The notes beneath the pieces were generated by a model that was given only the letters and a program-made list of their open reading frames with translations, did no database searches and had not been told where the DNA came from. Position numbers and translations under genes: made by a program. 64,000 nt of DNA. It comes from Phenylobacterium sp. (GTDB lineage Bacteria; Pseudomonadota; Alphaproteobacteria; Caulobacterales; Caulobacteraceae). Location of the stretch: contig SSMU01000021.1 of NCBI GenBank assembly GCA_004799545.1, positions 95,490-159,489 on the forward strand, read 5' to 3'. Positions 34,464 to 42,613 of this stretch are shown here, piece by piece (position 1 is the first letter of the stretch; each line of letters begins with the position of its first letter).

Positions 34464-34492
34464 AAAAAGGCCCGCCGGTCGGGCGGGCCTTT
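34464..34492 (-). terminator. Rho-independent terminator after the PuuD-like gene
   Basis: GGCCCGCC (34469-34476) and GGCGGGCC (34482-34489) form an 8-bp stem with loop GGTCG, extended by A-T pairs. On the minus strand the stem is followed by TTTTT, so it terminates the minus-strand gene ending at 34515. Confidence 0.88.
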
Positions 34493-34514
34493 CGATCCTA
34501 CGATGTCTTCAGGC

Positions 34515-35120
34515 CTAGCCGAAGATCGTCTGGTTCATGGTCATGCAGACCAGCATCGGCACCGACAGGAAGGTGTTGATGCGCGAGAAGACCATCGCCG
34601 TGCGCCCGGCCTTGGCCTTCGCGTCGGCGTCGCCTTCGACGATCCCCAGCGCGATCTTCTGCGCCGGCCAGATGAAGGCCCAGACGTTGATGAACATGAT
34701 CGTGCCCAGCCACATGCCGAGCCCGATGAACGAGTGCCCGGGGACATGGAAGCCTTCCGTGGCGCCCAGGCTGAAGGCCTGTAGCAAATAGCCCCGGTTG
34801 TACGCCAGGATGACGCCCATCACCCAGGTGAACAGGGCCGCCCAGCGGAACCAGAACAGCGCCTCAGGGGCGATGTATTTCGAGACGGCCGGCTTCAGCT
34901 CGGCCGGGATCTCCGGCATTTTCCGGATCTGCACGAAGTTGAAGTAGTAGAGCAGGCCGATCCACATGATGCCGAACAGCACGTGCAGCCAGCGGAACAC
35001 CGCCTGCCAGAAGATGGCGTCGAACGATCCGTAGTGGATCCGATAGCCGGCGATGATGACGATCGCCAGAATGAAGCTGACGATCAGCGTGTTGCGCAGA
35101 TTTGAAAGCAGCGCAGCCAT
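34515..35120 (-). CDS. PuuD-like urate-hydroxylase N-terminal membrane domain protein
   Basis: A 201-residue membrane protein with about five spans (FILAIVIIAGYRI; WLHVLFGIMWIGLLYYFNFVQI; FRWAALFTWVMGVILAY; GHSFIGLGMWLGTIMFINVWAFIWPAQK). Its sequence fits the membrane domain of the PuuD urate hydroxylase family. Full PuuD has a C-terminal cytochrome c domain; here no CxxCH is present and the protein stops after the membrane part. Several conserved histidines (WLHVLFG, VPGHSF) could bind haem or copper. Without the cytochrome and with no purine genes nearby, a urate role is doubtful. Followed by a strong terminator. Confidence 0.82.
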   Translation of the reverse strand: MAALLSNLRNTLIVSFILAIVIIAGYRIHYGSFDAIFWQAVFRWLHVLFGIMWIGLLYYFNFVQIRKMPEIPAELKPAVSKYIAPEALFWFRWAALFTWVMGVILAYNRGYLLQAFSLGATEGFHVPGHSFIGLGMWLGTIMFINVWAFIWPAQKIALGIVEGDADAKAKAGRTAMVFSRINTFLSVPMLVCMTMNQTIFG

Positions 35121-35198
35121 GGAGCACCCCTCGAGATTCCTACCCTGGCGCTGAGGTATAGGTCGTTTTGACGCAGGCCGGAAGGGAAAGGCCGAGGT

Positions 35199-35558
35199 TC
35201 AGATTGCGATCAGCGCCGCGGCCAGCCGCCGGCCCTCGGAGGTCAGCACATTGTAGAGCCGTACGGCCGCGGGCGTGTCCATGAACTCCAGCCCGATGCC
35301 GGCGGCGAGCAGGCCCTCGCGCACCGCCCGGGCCGGCTGGGCGTTGACGGCCCCGACCCCCAGCAACAGGAACTCCACCTCCGCCCGGCCGGCCTCGAAG
35401 ATCGGCGCCAGGGTCTCGCGGCTCACCTCGGCAAGGGCGCGGACCGGCCAGGCTCGGGCCTCGTCGCCGACGATCAGCAGCGAGCCCTGATGCCAGTCGC
35501 CGGACAGGCGGAAGCCGCCCCCGCCGTAGCTGTCGATGCTGGGCGCGCTGCGGGCCAC
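35199..35558 (-). CDS. Mth938-like domain protein (DUF498/NDUFAF3-like)
   Basis: A 119-residue single-domain protein of the Mth938/DUF498 family, related to the complex I assembly factor NDUFAF3. The core is SYGGGGFRLSGDWHQGSLLIVGDEARAWPV, then EFLLLGVGAVNAQPARAVREGLLAAGIGLEFMDTPAAVRLYNVLTSEGRRLAAALIAI, where the conserved 'T..A.R.YN.L..EGR.VAAALI' ending is clear. It follows secF by 19 nt, an arrangement common in alphaproteobacteria, so it is probably the last gene of the yajC-secD-secF transcript. Molecular function unproven. Confidence 0.9.
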   Translation of the reverse strand: MARSAPSIDSYGGGGFRLSGDWHQGSLLIVGDEARAWPVRALAEVSRETLAPIFEAGRAEVEFLLLGVGAVNAQPARAVREGLLAAGIGLEFMDTPAAVRLYNVLTSEGRRLAAALIAI

Positions 35559-35577
35559 CGGCGTGCGCCCCGGGACC

Positions 35578-36597
35578 CTAGCGGGCCACGGGCCGCCGCA
35601 CGCCGGGCGGCGGCGCGATCGGCTCGGCTTCCTCGTCGCTGCGCTTGACGCCCCACAGCATGATCACCGGGGCGGCGATGTAGATCGACGAATAGGTGCC
35701 GATGCAGATGCCGAACAGCATGATCACCGACAGGCCATAGAGCTCTGGACCGCCCAGCAGCGCCAGCGCCGCGAGCGCGATGATCGCCGTCAGGCTGGTG
35801 ATGATCGTCCGGGTCAGCATCTCGTTGATCGACATGTCGATCACTTCGCCGAGCGGCATCCGCTTGTACTTGCGCAGGTTCTCGCGGAACCGGTCGAACA
35901 CCACCACCGTGTCGTTCATCGAATAGCCGATGATGGTCAGGATGGCGGCCACGGCCTGCAGGTTCATCTCGATCGGCCGCACGGCGCCGCCGGTGAGCAC
36001 GGACAGCTTGTTGGTCAGGCCGATCAGGCCGAACGTCAGGATGACGTCGTGGAACAGGGCCGCGACCGCGCCCAGGCCGAACTGCAGCTCGAACCGGAAC
36101 CAGATGTAGAGCAGCATCAGGAGGATGGCGCCGCCCAGCGCCATCAGGCCCGAGCGCAGCAGCTCGCCGGAGACCTTCGGCCCCACCACGTCGGTGCGGG
36201 TGAACTTCACCGGCGAGACGGCGGCGGCGATCTGCGCCTTCACCCGCTCGGCGGTGGCGCTGGGGTCGGCGCCGGCCGGGGTCTGGAAACGGACCATGGC
36301 CGAGGACGGATTGCTGAAGCCCTGCGCCTGCACGTCGCCCAGGTGCATGCCGGTCACCACGCCGCGGATCTTGCCGATGTCCGCCGGATTCGGAGCGGTG
36401 GTCAGCTCAAGCACCGAGCCGCCCTTGAAGTCGATGCCGCAGGCCAGGCCGCCGCAGGGCGGCTGGAAGGGCACCAGGGCAAGCCACAGCGAGCCGGCGA
36501 TCGCCACCACCGACAGGACGGCGAACAGCCGGGACAGCCGGATGAACCGGAAGTGGGTGCGGACCGGCAGGACCTTGATCAGGGGCCAGAATTTCAT
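35578..36597 (-). CDS. secF: Protein translocase subunit SecF
   Basis: A 339-residue SecF, which with SecD uses the proton gradient to pull exported proteins through the SecYEG channel. An N-terminal span (SRLFAVLSVVAIAGSLWLALVPF) precedes a periplasmic domain with CGIDFKGGSVLELTT, and five further spans follow. GAVAALFHDVILTFGLIGL and IGYSMNDTVVVFDRFRENLRK are the characteristic cytoplasmic-facing motifs. GGAGCCCGAACC precedes the ATG. It lies 12 nt downstream of secD. Confidence 0.97.
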   Translation of the reverse strand: MKFWPLIKVLPVRTHFRFIRLSRLFAVLSVVAIAGSLWLALVPFQPPCGGLACGIDFKGGSVLELTTAPNPADIGKIRGVVTGMHLGDVQAQGFSNPSSAMVRFQTPAGADPSATAERVKAQIAAAVSPVKFTRTDVVGPKVSGELLRSGLMALGGAILLMLLYIWFRFELQFGLGAVAALFHDVILTFGLIGLTNKLSVLTGGAVRPIEMNLQAVAAILTIIGYSMNDTVVVFDRFRENLRKYKRMPLGEVIDMSINEMLTRTIITSLTAIIALAALALLGGPELYGLSVIMLFGICIGTYSSIYIAAPVIMLWGVKRSDEEAEPIAPPPGVRRPVAR

Positions 36598-36609
36598 GGT
36601 TCGGGCTCC

Positions 36610-38217
36610 TTAAGCGATCGGCAGGGTCTTGGGCCGCGTGGCCTTGAACCACCAGGCCAAGAGCACTTGGGTGACCAGCACGGCCGAGAACACGGTCGTC
36701 AGCACCCCGATGGACAGGGTCCAGGCGAAGCCCTTCACCGGCCCGGAGCCGAACTCGAACAGGATGAGGGCCGAGAACATGTGGGTCATGTTGGCGTCGA
36801 AGATGGTGCCCCAGGCGCGGGTGAAGCCGGCGTCCATGGCCGAGATCAGGCTGCGCCCGGCGCGCAGCTCGTCGCGCATCCGCTCATAGATCAGCACGTT
36901 GGCGTCAACCGCCACGGCCAGGGTCAGGATCAGGCCAGCGATGCCGGGGAGCGTCAGGGTCGCCCCCGTGAAGCTCATGATGCCGACGATCATCAGGGCG
37001 TTCACCCCGAGCGCGATCAGCGAGATACCGCCGAACAGGCCGCCGTAGATCAGCAGCATGAAGACCATCACCGCGGCGAGGCCGACGATGGCGGAAATGG
37101 TGCCCGCCCGGACCGCATCGGCGCCCAGCTCGGCGCCCACCGTCCGCTGCTCCTCGATCCTCAGCGGCGCCGGCAGCGCGCCGGCCCGGAGCAGAACCGC
37201 GAGGTCTGTGGCGTACTGGGAGGTGAAGCGACCGGTGATCCGTCCCGAGCCGGCGGTAATGGCGCTCTCGATCACCGGGGCGGAGATGATCTTCTGGTCC
37301 ATGACGATGGCGAAGCGCTTGCCGATGTTGGCGCTGGTGATGTCGCCGAAGCGGCGGCCGCCCAGGCCGTTGAACCGGAAGTTCACCTCGGAGCCGCCGG
37401 TCTGCTGGTCGAAGCCGGCGGAGGCCGAGGTCAGCATCTCGCCGGTGATGATCTGGCGCTTCCTGACCAGGAGCGGATTGCCCTCGGTCGGATCCGAGAA
37501 GGGCAGCACCTCGTCGCCCGGGGGCACCCGGCCGGCGGCGACTTCCTGCGCCGAGACGCTGTCGTCGACCATCTGGAAGCTCAGCTTGGCGGTCTGGCCG
37601 ATGATGGTCTTCAGCCGCTCCGGGTCGCTCTCGCCGGGGGCTTGCAGGAAGATGCGCTGCTTGCCCTGGCGGGCGATGTCCACTTCCTTGTTGCCCAGCT
37701 GGTCGACCCGGCGGCGGATGATCTCGATCGACTGCTCGACCGCGCGGGCCGATTCGGCGTCGAACGCCTCCGGCACGAAGGCCAGGGTGATGCGCTGATC
37801 GGCGCCGGAGGTCACGTTCACGTCGCGCCCGCCCGCCGAGCCCGCCAGCGGGGTGCCGATCGTGCGGCGCAGCACATTGGCCGCGTCATTGACCCGGTTC
37901 GGATCGGTGATCCGCACGCTGACCGCCCCGTTCACCTGGCCGAGGTCGGCGAACACGATCTGCTCATTGCCGAGCGTCGTGCGCACGTCCTCGATCATGT
38001 TGGTGAGCCGCTCGGCGCGCAGGGCGGCGGTGTCCACCTCCAGCAGCAGCGAGGAGCCGCCCTGCAGGTCGAGGCCGAGCGCCAGCCTGTGCTTGGGCAT
38101 GAAGCCCGGCAGGCCCTGCACAGCCGAATCCGGCAGCAGGTTGGGAAGGGTGAACAGCGCGCCCAGCACCGCGGCCAGGACGACGAGGATCACCTTCCAG
38201 CGTGAAAGGCTCATCAT
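36610..38217 (-). CDS. secD: Protein translocase subunit SecD
   Basis: A 535-residue SecD. After the first span comes the LGLDLQGGSSLLLEVDT motif, then a large periplasmic P1 domain (about 60-360), and a five-span C-terminal region with GADAVRAGTISAIVGLAAVMVFM, LPGIAGLILTLAVAVDANVLIYERMRDELRAG and AWGTIFDANMTHM. Two adjacent ATG codons (38217, 38214) could start it. The gene sits 10 nt after yajC and before secF, the standard ancillary Sec operon. Confidence 0.97.
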   Translation of the reverse strand: MMSLSRWKVILVVLAAVLGALFTLPNLLPDSAVQGLPGFMPKHRLALGLDLQGGSSLLLEVDTAALRAERLTNMIEDVRTTLGNEQIVFADLGQVNGAVSVRITDPNRVNDAANVLRRTIGTPLAGSAGGRDVNVTSGADQRITLAFVPEAFDAESARAVEQSIEIIRRRVDQLGNKEVDIARQGKQRIFLQAPGESDPERLKTIIGQTAKLSFQMVDDSVSAQEVAAGRVPPGDEVLPFSDPTEGNPLLVRKRQIITGEMLTSASAGFDQQTGGSEVNFRFNGLGGRRFGDITSANIGKRFAIVMDQKIISAPVIESAITAGSGRITGRFTSQYATDLAVLLRAGALPAPLRIEEQRTVGAELGADAVRAGTISAIVGLAAVMVFMLLIYGGLFGGISLIALGVNALMIVGIMSFTGATLTLPGIAGLILTLAVAVDANVLIYERMRDELRAGRSLISAMDAGFTRAWGTIFDANMTHMFSALILFEFGSGPVKGFAWTLSIGVLTTVFSAVLVTQVLLAWWFKATRPKTLPIA

Positions 38218-38227
38218 CGGGGGAGCG

Positions 38228-38578
38228 CTACTTCTTCGAGTCGTTGGCCGGCGCGGGCTCGCCGCGGGTCCGGACTTCGGAGATCATCGCCTTGACCACC
38301 TTGACGGTGACGCCGGTGGCGATCTCGACGCCGACCTCATTGTCCTCGACGCGGACGATCTTGCCGACGATGCCGGAGGACAGCACCACGGTGTCGTTGC
38401 GCTTCAGGCCGCCCAGCATCTGCTGGTGGGTCTTCACCCGCCGCTGCTGCGGGCGGATCATCAGGAAGTAGAACAGCACGGCCAGCGCGATCAGCGGCAG
38501 GAACTGGATCAGCATGTCCTGCGGGCCGCCGGAGGCGGCGCCGGCGGCGGTCTGTGCGAAGGCGGGGGTGGCGAACAT
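38228..38578 (-). CDS. yajC: Preprotein translocase subunit YajC
   Basis: A 116-residue YajC, the small accessory subunit of the SecDF-YajC complex. One transmembrane segment (LIQFLPLIALAVLFYFLMIRPQQRR, about 23-47) ends in the diagnostic RPQQRR, followed by KTHQQMLGGLKRNDTVVLSSGIVGKIVRV and EVGVEIATGVTVKVVKAMISEV. The ATG at 38578 begins MFATPAFAQTA, giving the normal length. It heads the yajC-secD-secF-Mth938 operon and diverges from the DUF815 ATPase gene. Confidence 0.95.
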   Translation of the reverse strand: MFATPAFAQTAAGAASGGPQDMLIQFLPLIALAVLFYFLMIRPQQRRVKTHQQMLGGLKRNDTVVLSSGIVGKIVRVEDNEVGVEIATGVTVKVVKAMISEVRTRGEPAPANDSKK

Positions 38579-38695
38579 GGCCTCTCCGAAGATGGGTCGC
38601 GGGGGCCGTGAAGGGGGTCCCGTCGAAAGTCGGCGGAAGCTATGGCTTCGCGGCCGGTTTTGCAATGCAACCCGGCGGACGCTAAGCCGTGGCCT

Positions 38696-39535
38696 ATGGA
38701 CGCCGAGCTCAAGCCGTTGCTGCAGCGCATCGCCGAGGCGCTGGAGCGCCTCCGGCCCCCACGGGTCGGGGCGACCGACTTCGCGGCGGCGCGCCTGTTC
38801 CGCCACGACCCGGCGAGCGGCGCCTTCCACGCCGCGCCGGACTATCCCCTGGCGCTGGAGAGCCTGGTGGGCGTCGACCGCCAGAAGGGCCGCTTCCTGC
38901 AGAACCTCGAGCGGTTCGCCCAGGCCCTGCCCGCCAACCACGCCCTGCTGTGGGGCGTGCGCGGCACCGGCAAGAGCTCGCTCGCCAAGGCCGCCTTCAT
39001 GGCGGTGGCTGAGGCGGCGCCGGACCTGAAGCTGGTGGAGGTGGACCGTGACCAGGTCACCGCCCTGCCCGACCTGTTCGATTTCCTGCGCGCCCGGCCC
39101 GAGCGGTTCGTGGTGCTGTGCGACGACCTGTCGTTCGAGGAGGGCGCGGCCGCCGCCAAGGCGCTGAAGTCGGCGCTGGAGGGCGGGGTCTCCGGCCCGC
39201 CGGCCAATGTGCTGTTCGTGGCCACCTCCAACCGCCGCCACCTGATGCCGCGCGGCCACGGGGAGGACCGCGGCCTGATCGCCGCGGCTGAGGACGCCGA
39301 GGAGGAGGTCAGCGTCTCCGACCGCTTCGGCCTGTGGATCGGCTTCCCGCCCATGGACCAGGAGACCTACCTGGCCGCGGTCGCGGGCTATGCGAAGCGC
39401 TTCGGCCTGAAGGTCCCGGACCTCGACCGCCGCGCCCTGCAGTGGGCGCAGACCCGCGGCGCCCGCTCCGGCCGCGTCGCCTGGCAGTTCATCCGCGACC
39501 TGGCGGGGGAGTTGGGGAAGACCCTGCCGCTCTAG
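38696..39535 (+). CDS. DUF815 AAA+ ATPase
   Basis: A 279-residue AAA+ family ATPase of the DUF815 group. Walker A is LLWGVRGTGKSSLAKAAF (about residue 85-100), Walker B FVVLCDDLSFEEG, sensor-1 VLFVATSNRRHLMPR and the conserved SDRFGLWIGFPPMDQETYLAAV near the C-terminus. The domain resembles DnaA-type loaders, but its cellular function is unknown. ATG 38696 is chosen because family members begin with helix 'xxLxxLLxRIAxALERL'; 18 further in-frame residues upstream are not conserved. It points into the minus-strand dipM gene (4-nt overlap). Confidence 0.92.
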   Translation: MDAELKPLLQRIAEALERLRPPRVGATDFAAARLFRHDPASGAFHAAPDYPLALESLVGVDRQKGRFLQNLERFAQALPANHALLWGVRGTGKSSLAKAAFMAVAEAAPDLKLVEVDRDQVTALPDLFDFLRARPERFVVLCDDLSFEEGAAAAKALKSALEGGVSGPPANVLFVATSNRRHLMPRGHGEDRGLIAAAEDAEEEVSVSDRFGLWIGFPPMDQETYLAAVAGYAKRFGLKVPDLDRRALQWAQTRGARSGRVAWQFIRDLAGELGKTLPL

Positions 39536-41070
39536 TTACGCGGCAGCACCAGCTTCGGGTCGATCGGCTGGGCGCGGTCGGACGGGTTGGCGTGGTAGCG
39601 GACCTCGAAGTGCACCTGCGGGGCGGAAACCCCGCCGGTGGAGCCCGCCAGGCCGATTTCCTGACCCTGGCTCACCTTCTGCTGCATCTTCACCTCGACC
39701 TTGGAGAGGTGGGCGTAGGCCGTCACCCAGCCGTCGGCGTGGTTGATCAGCACGAGGTTGCCGTAGCCGGGCACCTGGTCGCCGGCATAGACCACGCTGC
39801 CGGACGCCGCGGCATGGACCGGGTCGCCGGTCGAGGCCTGGATGTTGATCCCATCGTTGCGCTGGCCGGTCGCCTTGGCCCCGAAGTCGGAGATGATCTG
39901 GCCCTGCAGCGGCCAGAGGAACTTGCCGCGCCCCATCTCGGAGATCTGGGCGTCGGTGGGCGGCGGGGCCGAGGTCGGCGCCACGGCTGGGCCGCTGCCT
40001 GGCGTGGCGATCACCGGCGGAACGTAGGGCCGCGACGGCGGCGTGTAGGTCGGGCGGGTGGGCGGCAGCTCGGTGGTCGGCCGCTCCGGCGGCGCCTGGT
40101 AGGTGGGCGGGGTGAAGGTCCCCGCGGCCGCCCCGTGGTCACGGAAGCCCGCGGGCAGGCGGAGCTTCTCGCCGGTGTGGATGCTCCCGCGCCGGCCCAT
40201 GCCGTTGGCGGCGCGCAGCCGCTCCACGCTCACGTCGAAGCGGCGGGAGATCGAATAGATCGTGTCGCCCGGCCCGACCACATAGGCCTTCACCAGCTCG
40301 CCCCGGCCGCGCAACACCTGGCCGCGCTTCACCGTCGAGCGGCGGAGATGGTTTTCCTTCTTCAGCTGGGCGACGCTGAGGCCGAGCTTCTCGGCCACCT
40401 TCTCCAAGGTGTCGCCGCGCTTGACCCTGTAGGTGCGCGGCGCGCCCTCGACCTCGACGACCCGGCCGATCGAGGCGCGGCCGCCGTGGTCCCCGCCCGC
40501 CGTGTAGACCGGCTCCTCGGTCTGGGCCTCGCCCCTCGCCCCCTTGCGGCCACGCCTCGCAGGCGCGGCCTCTTCAGCCGAAAGCTTCAAGCTCTGGCCG
40601 GCGTGGATCTTGGCGCGCTTGGTGAGCCCGTTGGCGGCGCGCAGCTCGGCGACGCTGACCCCGGTCTTCTTGGCGACCTTGTCGAGCGTGTCGCCCTTCC
40701 GGACCTTGTAGGTGGTCGGCGCCTCGGCTGCGGCCTGGGCGGCGTGCGAACCTTTCTTGCCGGTCGCGCCCTTGGCCGGCGCCGCACCGGGGATCTTCAA
40801 GATCTTGCCCGGCGTCAGGGCCGTGCCCTTGAGGTGGTTCGCCTTCTTCAGCTGGGCGACCGTGACGTTCAGCGTGTCGGCGATCGTGGCGAGGGTGTCG
40901 CCCTTCCTGACCTTATAGGTGGCGGCCGCGGGCTGATCCGCCTCGGCCGCAGGCGCCGCATGGTGGTGGTGGCGGCGATGGTGGACGGCCGCCGACGAGG
41001 CGCCGGCGCTGAGCGCGAGCGTGCTCGTGGCGAGCAGCAGCAGGGCGGTTCTTCCGAAGGTTTGCGTCAT
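39532..41070 (-). CDS. dipM: DipM-like LysM/degenerate LytM division protein
   Basis: A 512-residue secreted protein: signal peptide (about 1-28), four LysM motifs (about 52-96, 116-160, 214-258 and 263-310, each with KGDT or GDTI and a later AxxL/xxAN pattern), a Pro/Thr-rich linker, and a C-terminal M23/LytM domain (about 410-505). The LytM zinc site is degenerate: RNDGINI replaces HxxxD and PQVHFEV replaces HxH, while YAHLS is kept. That is the form of Caulobacter DipM, which activates amidases and lytic transglycosylases at the division site rather than cutting peptidoglycan itself. ATG 41070 follows GGAGCGGTG. Confidence 0.88.
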   Translation of the reverse strand: MTQTFGRTALLLLATSTLALSAGASSAAVHHRRHHHHAAPAAEADQPAAATYKVRKGDTLATIADTLNVTVAQLKKANHLKGTALTPGKILKIPGAAPAKGATGKKGSHAAQAAAEAPTTYKVRKGDTLDKVAKKTGVSVAELRAANGLTKRAKIHAGQSLKLSAEEAAPARRGRKGARGEAQTEEPVYTAGGDHGGRASIGRVVEVEGAPRTYRVKRGDTLEKVAEKLGLSVAQLKKENHLRRSTVKRGQVLRGRGELVKAYVVGPGDTIYSISRRFDVSVERLRAANGMGRRGSIHTGEKLRLPAGFRDHGAAAGTFTPPTYQAPPERPTTELPPTRPTYTPPSRPYVPPVIATPGSGPAVAPTSAPPPTDAQISEMGRGKFLWPLQGQIISDFGAKATGQRNDGINIQASTGDPVHAAASGSVVYAGDQVPGYGNLVLINHADGWVTAYAHLSKVEVKMQQKVSQGQEIGLAGSTGGVSAPQVHFEVRYHANPSDRAQPIDPKLVLPRN

Positions 41071-41177
41071 CACCGCTCCAAGAGGGCAGTCAAAGAATCA
41101 ATCGGCGGTTGGGGGAGTTTGGGGGATGCCACCGCGCCCCGCCACCCGCAAAGCCGCATAGCGCCGCAGGACAAGCT

Positions 41178-41834
41178 TCACAGTTCCTTGGCCACGCCAT
41201 CCAGCAGGGGGACGAAGCGCACATCGGTGAGCGCCTCGACCTCGAAGCCGCCCTCGCCGTCACCAACATAGCGGCGCAGGCTCTGCACCGGCCCCTTGCC
41301 GATCGGCGCGACCAGGATGCCGCTCGGCTTCAGTTGCGAAAGCAGAGCCTTGGGCTCACCTGGCGCCGCCGCCGTGACCATAATGCGGTCAAAAGGCGCC
41401 TGCTCGGGCCAGCCCTTCCCGCCGTCGCCGAACTTGGTGATCACGTTTGTGAGGCCCAGCGTCTTGAAAAGCGCCTCGGCGTCGCGCAGCAAGGTGCGGT
41501 AGCGCTCCACCGTGTAGACCAGCCGCGACAGCTTGGAGAGGATCGTCGTCTGGTAACCGGAGCCGGTGCCGATCTCGAGCACCCGGTCGCGGCGGTCGAT
41601 CTTCAGGGCCTGGGTCATCAGGCCGACGATGTACGGCTGGCTGATGGTCTGGCCGCAGGCGATGGGCAGGGCCGAATCCTCGAAGGCCCGCTCCTTGAAG
41701 AGGTCCGGCGTGAAGGCTTCGCGTGGCGTGGTCTCGATGGCGTTCAGCACCGCCGGGTCGGTGACGCCCTGCGAGCGCAACGCCAGGATCAGGCGGGCCA
41801 GGGCGGGATCGGGTTCGTGCGGCGGCTTGGCCAT
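41178..41834 (-). CDS. pcm: Protein-L-isoaspartate O-methyltransferase
   Basis: A 218-residue PCMT, which methylates isoaspartyl residues in aged proteins so they can revert to aspartate. AFTPDLFKERAFEDSALPIACGQTISQPYIVGLMTQAL contains the family's substrate-binding region, and VLEIGTGSGYQTTILSKL is the SAM-binding motif I, followed by VYTVERY. FDRIMVTAAAPGEPKALLSQLKPSGILVAPIG completes the methyltransferase core. It starts one base after the surE stop; surE-pcm pairing is widespread and they are clearly cotranscribed. Confidence 0.96.
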   Translation of the reverse strand: MAKPPHEPDPALARLILALRSQGVTDPAVLNAIETTPREAFTPDLFKERAFEDSALPIACGQTISQPYIVGLMTQALKIDRRDRVLEIGTGSGYQTTILSKLSRLVYTVERYRTLLRDAEALFKTLGLTNVITKFGDGGKGWPEQAPFDRIMVTAAAPGEPKALLSQLKPSGILVAPIGKGPVQSLRRYVGDGEGGFEVEALTDVRFVPLLDGVAKEL

Positions 41835-41835
41835 C

Positions 41836-42612
41836 TCAGGCCTTCGGCGGCGGCCCGCCCAGGACCTTCTTCAGGTCGTGGACGCTGGCCATGTGCGTCA
41901 GGTCGATGTGCAGCGGCGTCACCGAGATCCGCCCCTCGTAGAGCGCCCGCAGGTCGGTGCCCTCGGCGGGCTTGGAGCGCTCCTGGCGGAAGCCCATCCA
42001 GTAGTAGTCGCGGCCGCGCAGGTCGGTGCGCTTCTCGGCCATCCGCACCTGCACGTCGCGGAAGCCCTGGCGGGTCACCTCCACCTCGCCGATCTCGTCC
42101 AGCGGCCGGGTCGGGAAGTTGAGGTTGAGGATCACGTCGCGCGGCCAGCCGACCTCCATCAGCCGCCTGATGATCCCCGGCGCGAAGGCCTCGGCGGACT
42201 CGTAGGACGGGTCGAGCGGCGCGGGTCCCCAGGTCTGCGATAGGGCGATGGACGGCACGCCCAACGCCATGCCCTCGATGGCGCCGGCCACCGTGCCGGA
42301 CATGGTCACGTCCTCGGCGACATTGGCTCCGCGGTTGACGCCGGACAGCACCAGGTCGGGCTTGGCGCCTTCGACCAGCTCGGTGATCGCCAGCATCACG
42401 CAGTCGGTCGGCGTGCCGGTGGTGGCGAACTTGCGCGCGGCCACCTTGCGCACCCGGATCGGCTCGGCCAGCGTCAGCGCCCGGCTGGCGCCCGACTGCT
42501 CGTACTCCGGCGCGCAGGTCCAGACGTCGTCGGACAGCTTGGCCGCGATCCGCTCCAGGGCCGCCAGACCCTCGGCATGGATGCCATCGTCGTTGGTGAG
42601 CAGGATCCTCAC
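41836..42612 (-). CDS. surE: 5'/3'-nucleotidase SurE
   Basis: A 258-residue SurE, a divalent-metal-dependent survival-protein phosphatase acting on nucleoside 5'- and 3'-monophosphates. It starts MRILLTNDDGIHAEGL, with the metal-binding Asp8-Asp9, continues with CAPEYEQSGASRALTL (metal and substrate loop) and KPDLVLSGVNRGANVAEDVTMSGTVAGAIEGMALGVPSIALSQ, all hallmark segments. It lies one base after serS and before pcm on the same transcript. Confidence 0.97.
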   Translation of the reverse strand: MRILLTNDDGIHAEGLAALERIAAKLSDDVWTCAPEYEQSGASRALTLAEPIRVRKVAARKFATTGTPTDCVMLAITELVEGAKPDLVLSGVNRGANVAEDVTMSGTVAGAIEGMALGVPSIALSQTWGPAPLDPSYESAEAFAPGIIRRLMEVGWPRDVILNLNFPTRPLDEIGEVEVTRQGFRDVQVRMAEKRTDLRGRDYYWMGFRQERSKPAEGTDLRALYEGRISVTPLHIDLTHMASVHDLKKVLGGPPPKA

Positions 42613-42613
42613 C

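Noticed and set aside
35536..38205. An 889-codon plus-strand frame opposite secD and secF
   Set aside because: Antisense of two well-defined Sec genes; no domain, no ribosome site, His/Gln/Asp-rich composition typical of such shadows.
39334..41271. A 645-codon plus-strand frame covering dipM
   Set aside because: Antisense to a protein with signal peptide, four LysM motifs and a LytM domain; the translation is low-complexity Gly/Arg/Ala.
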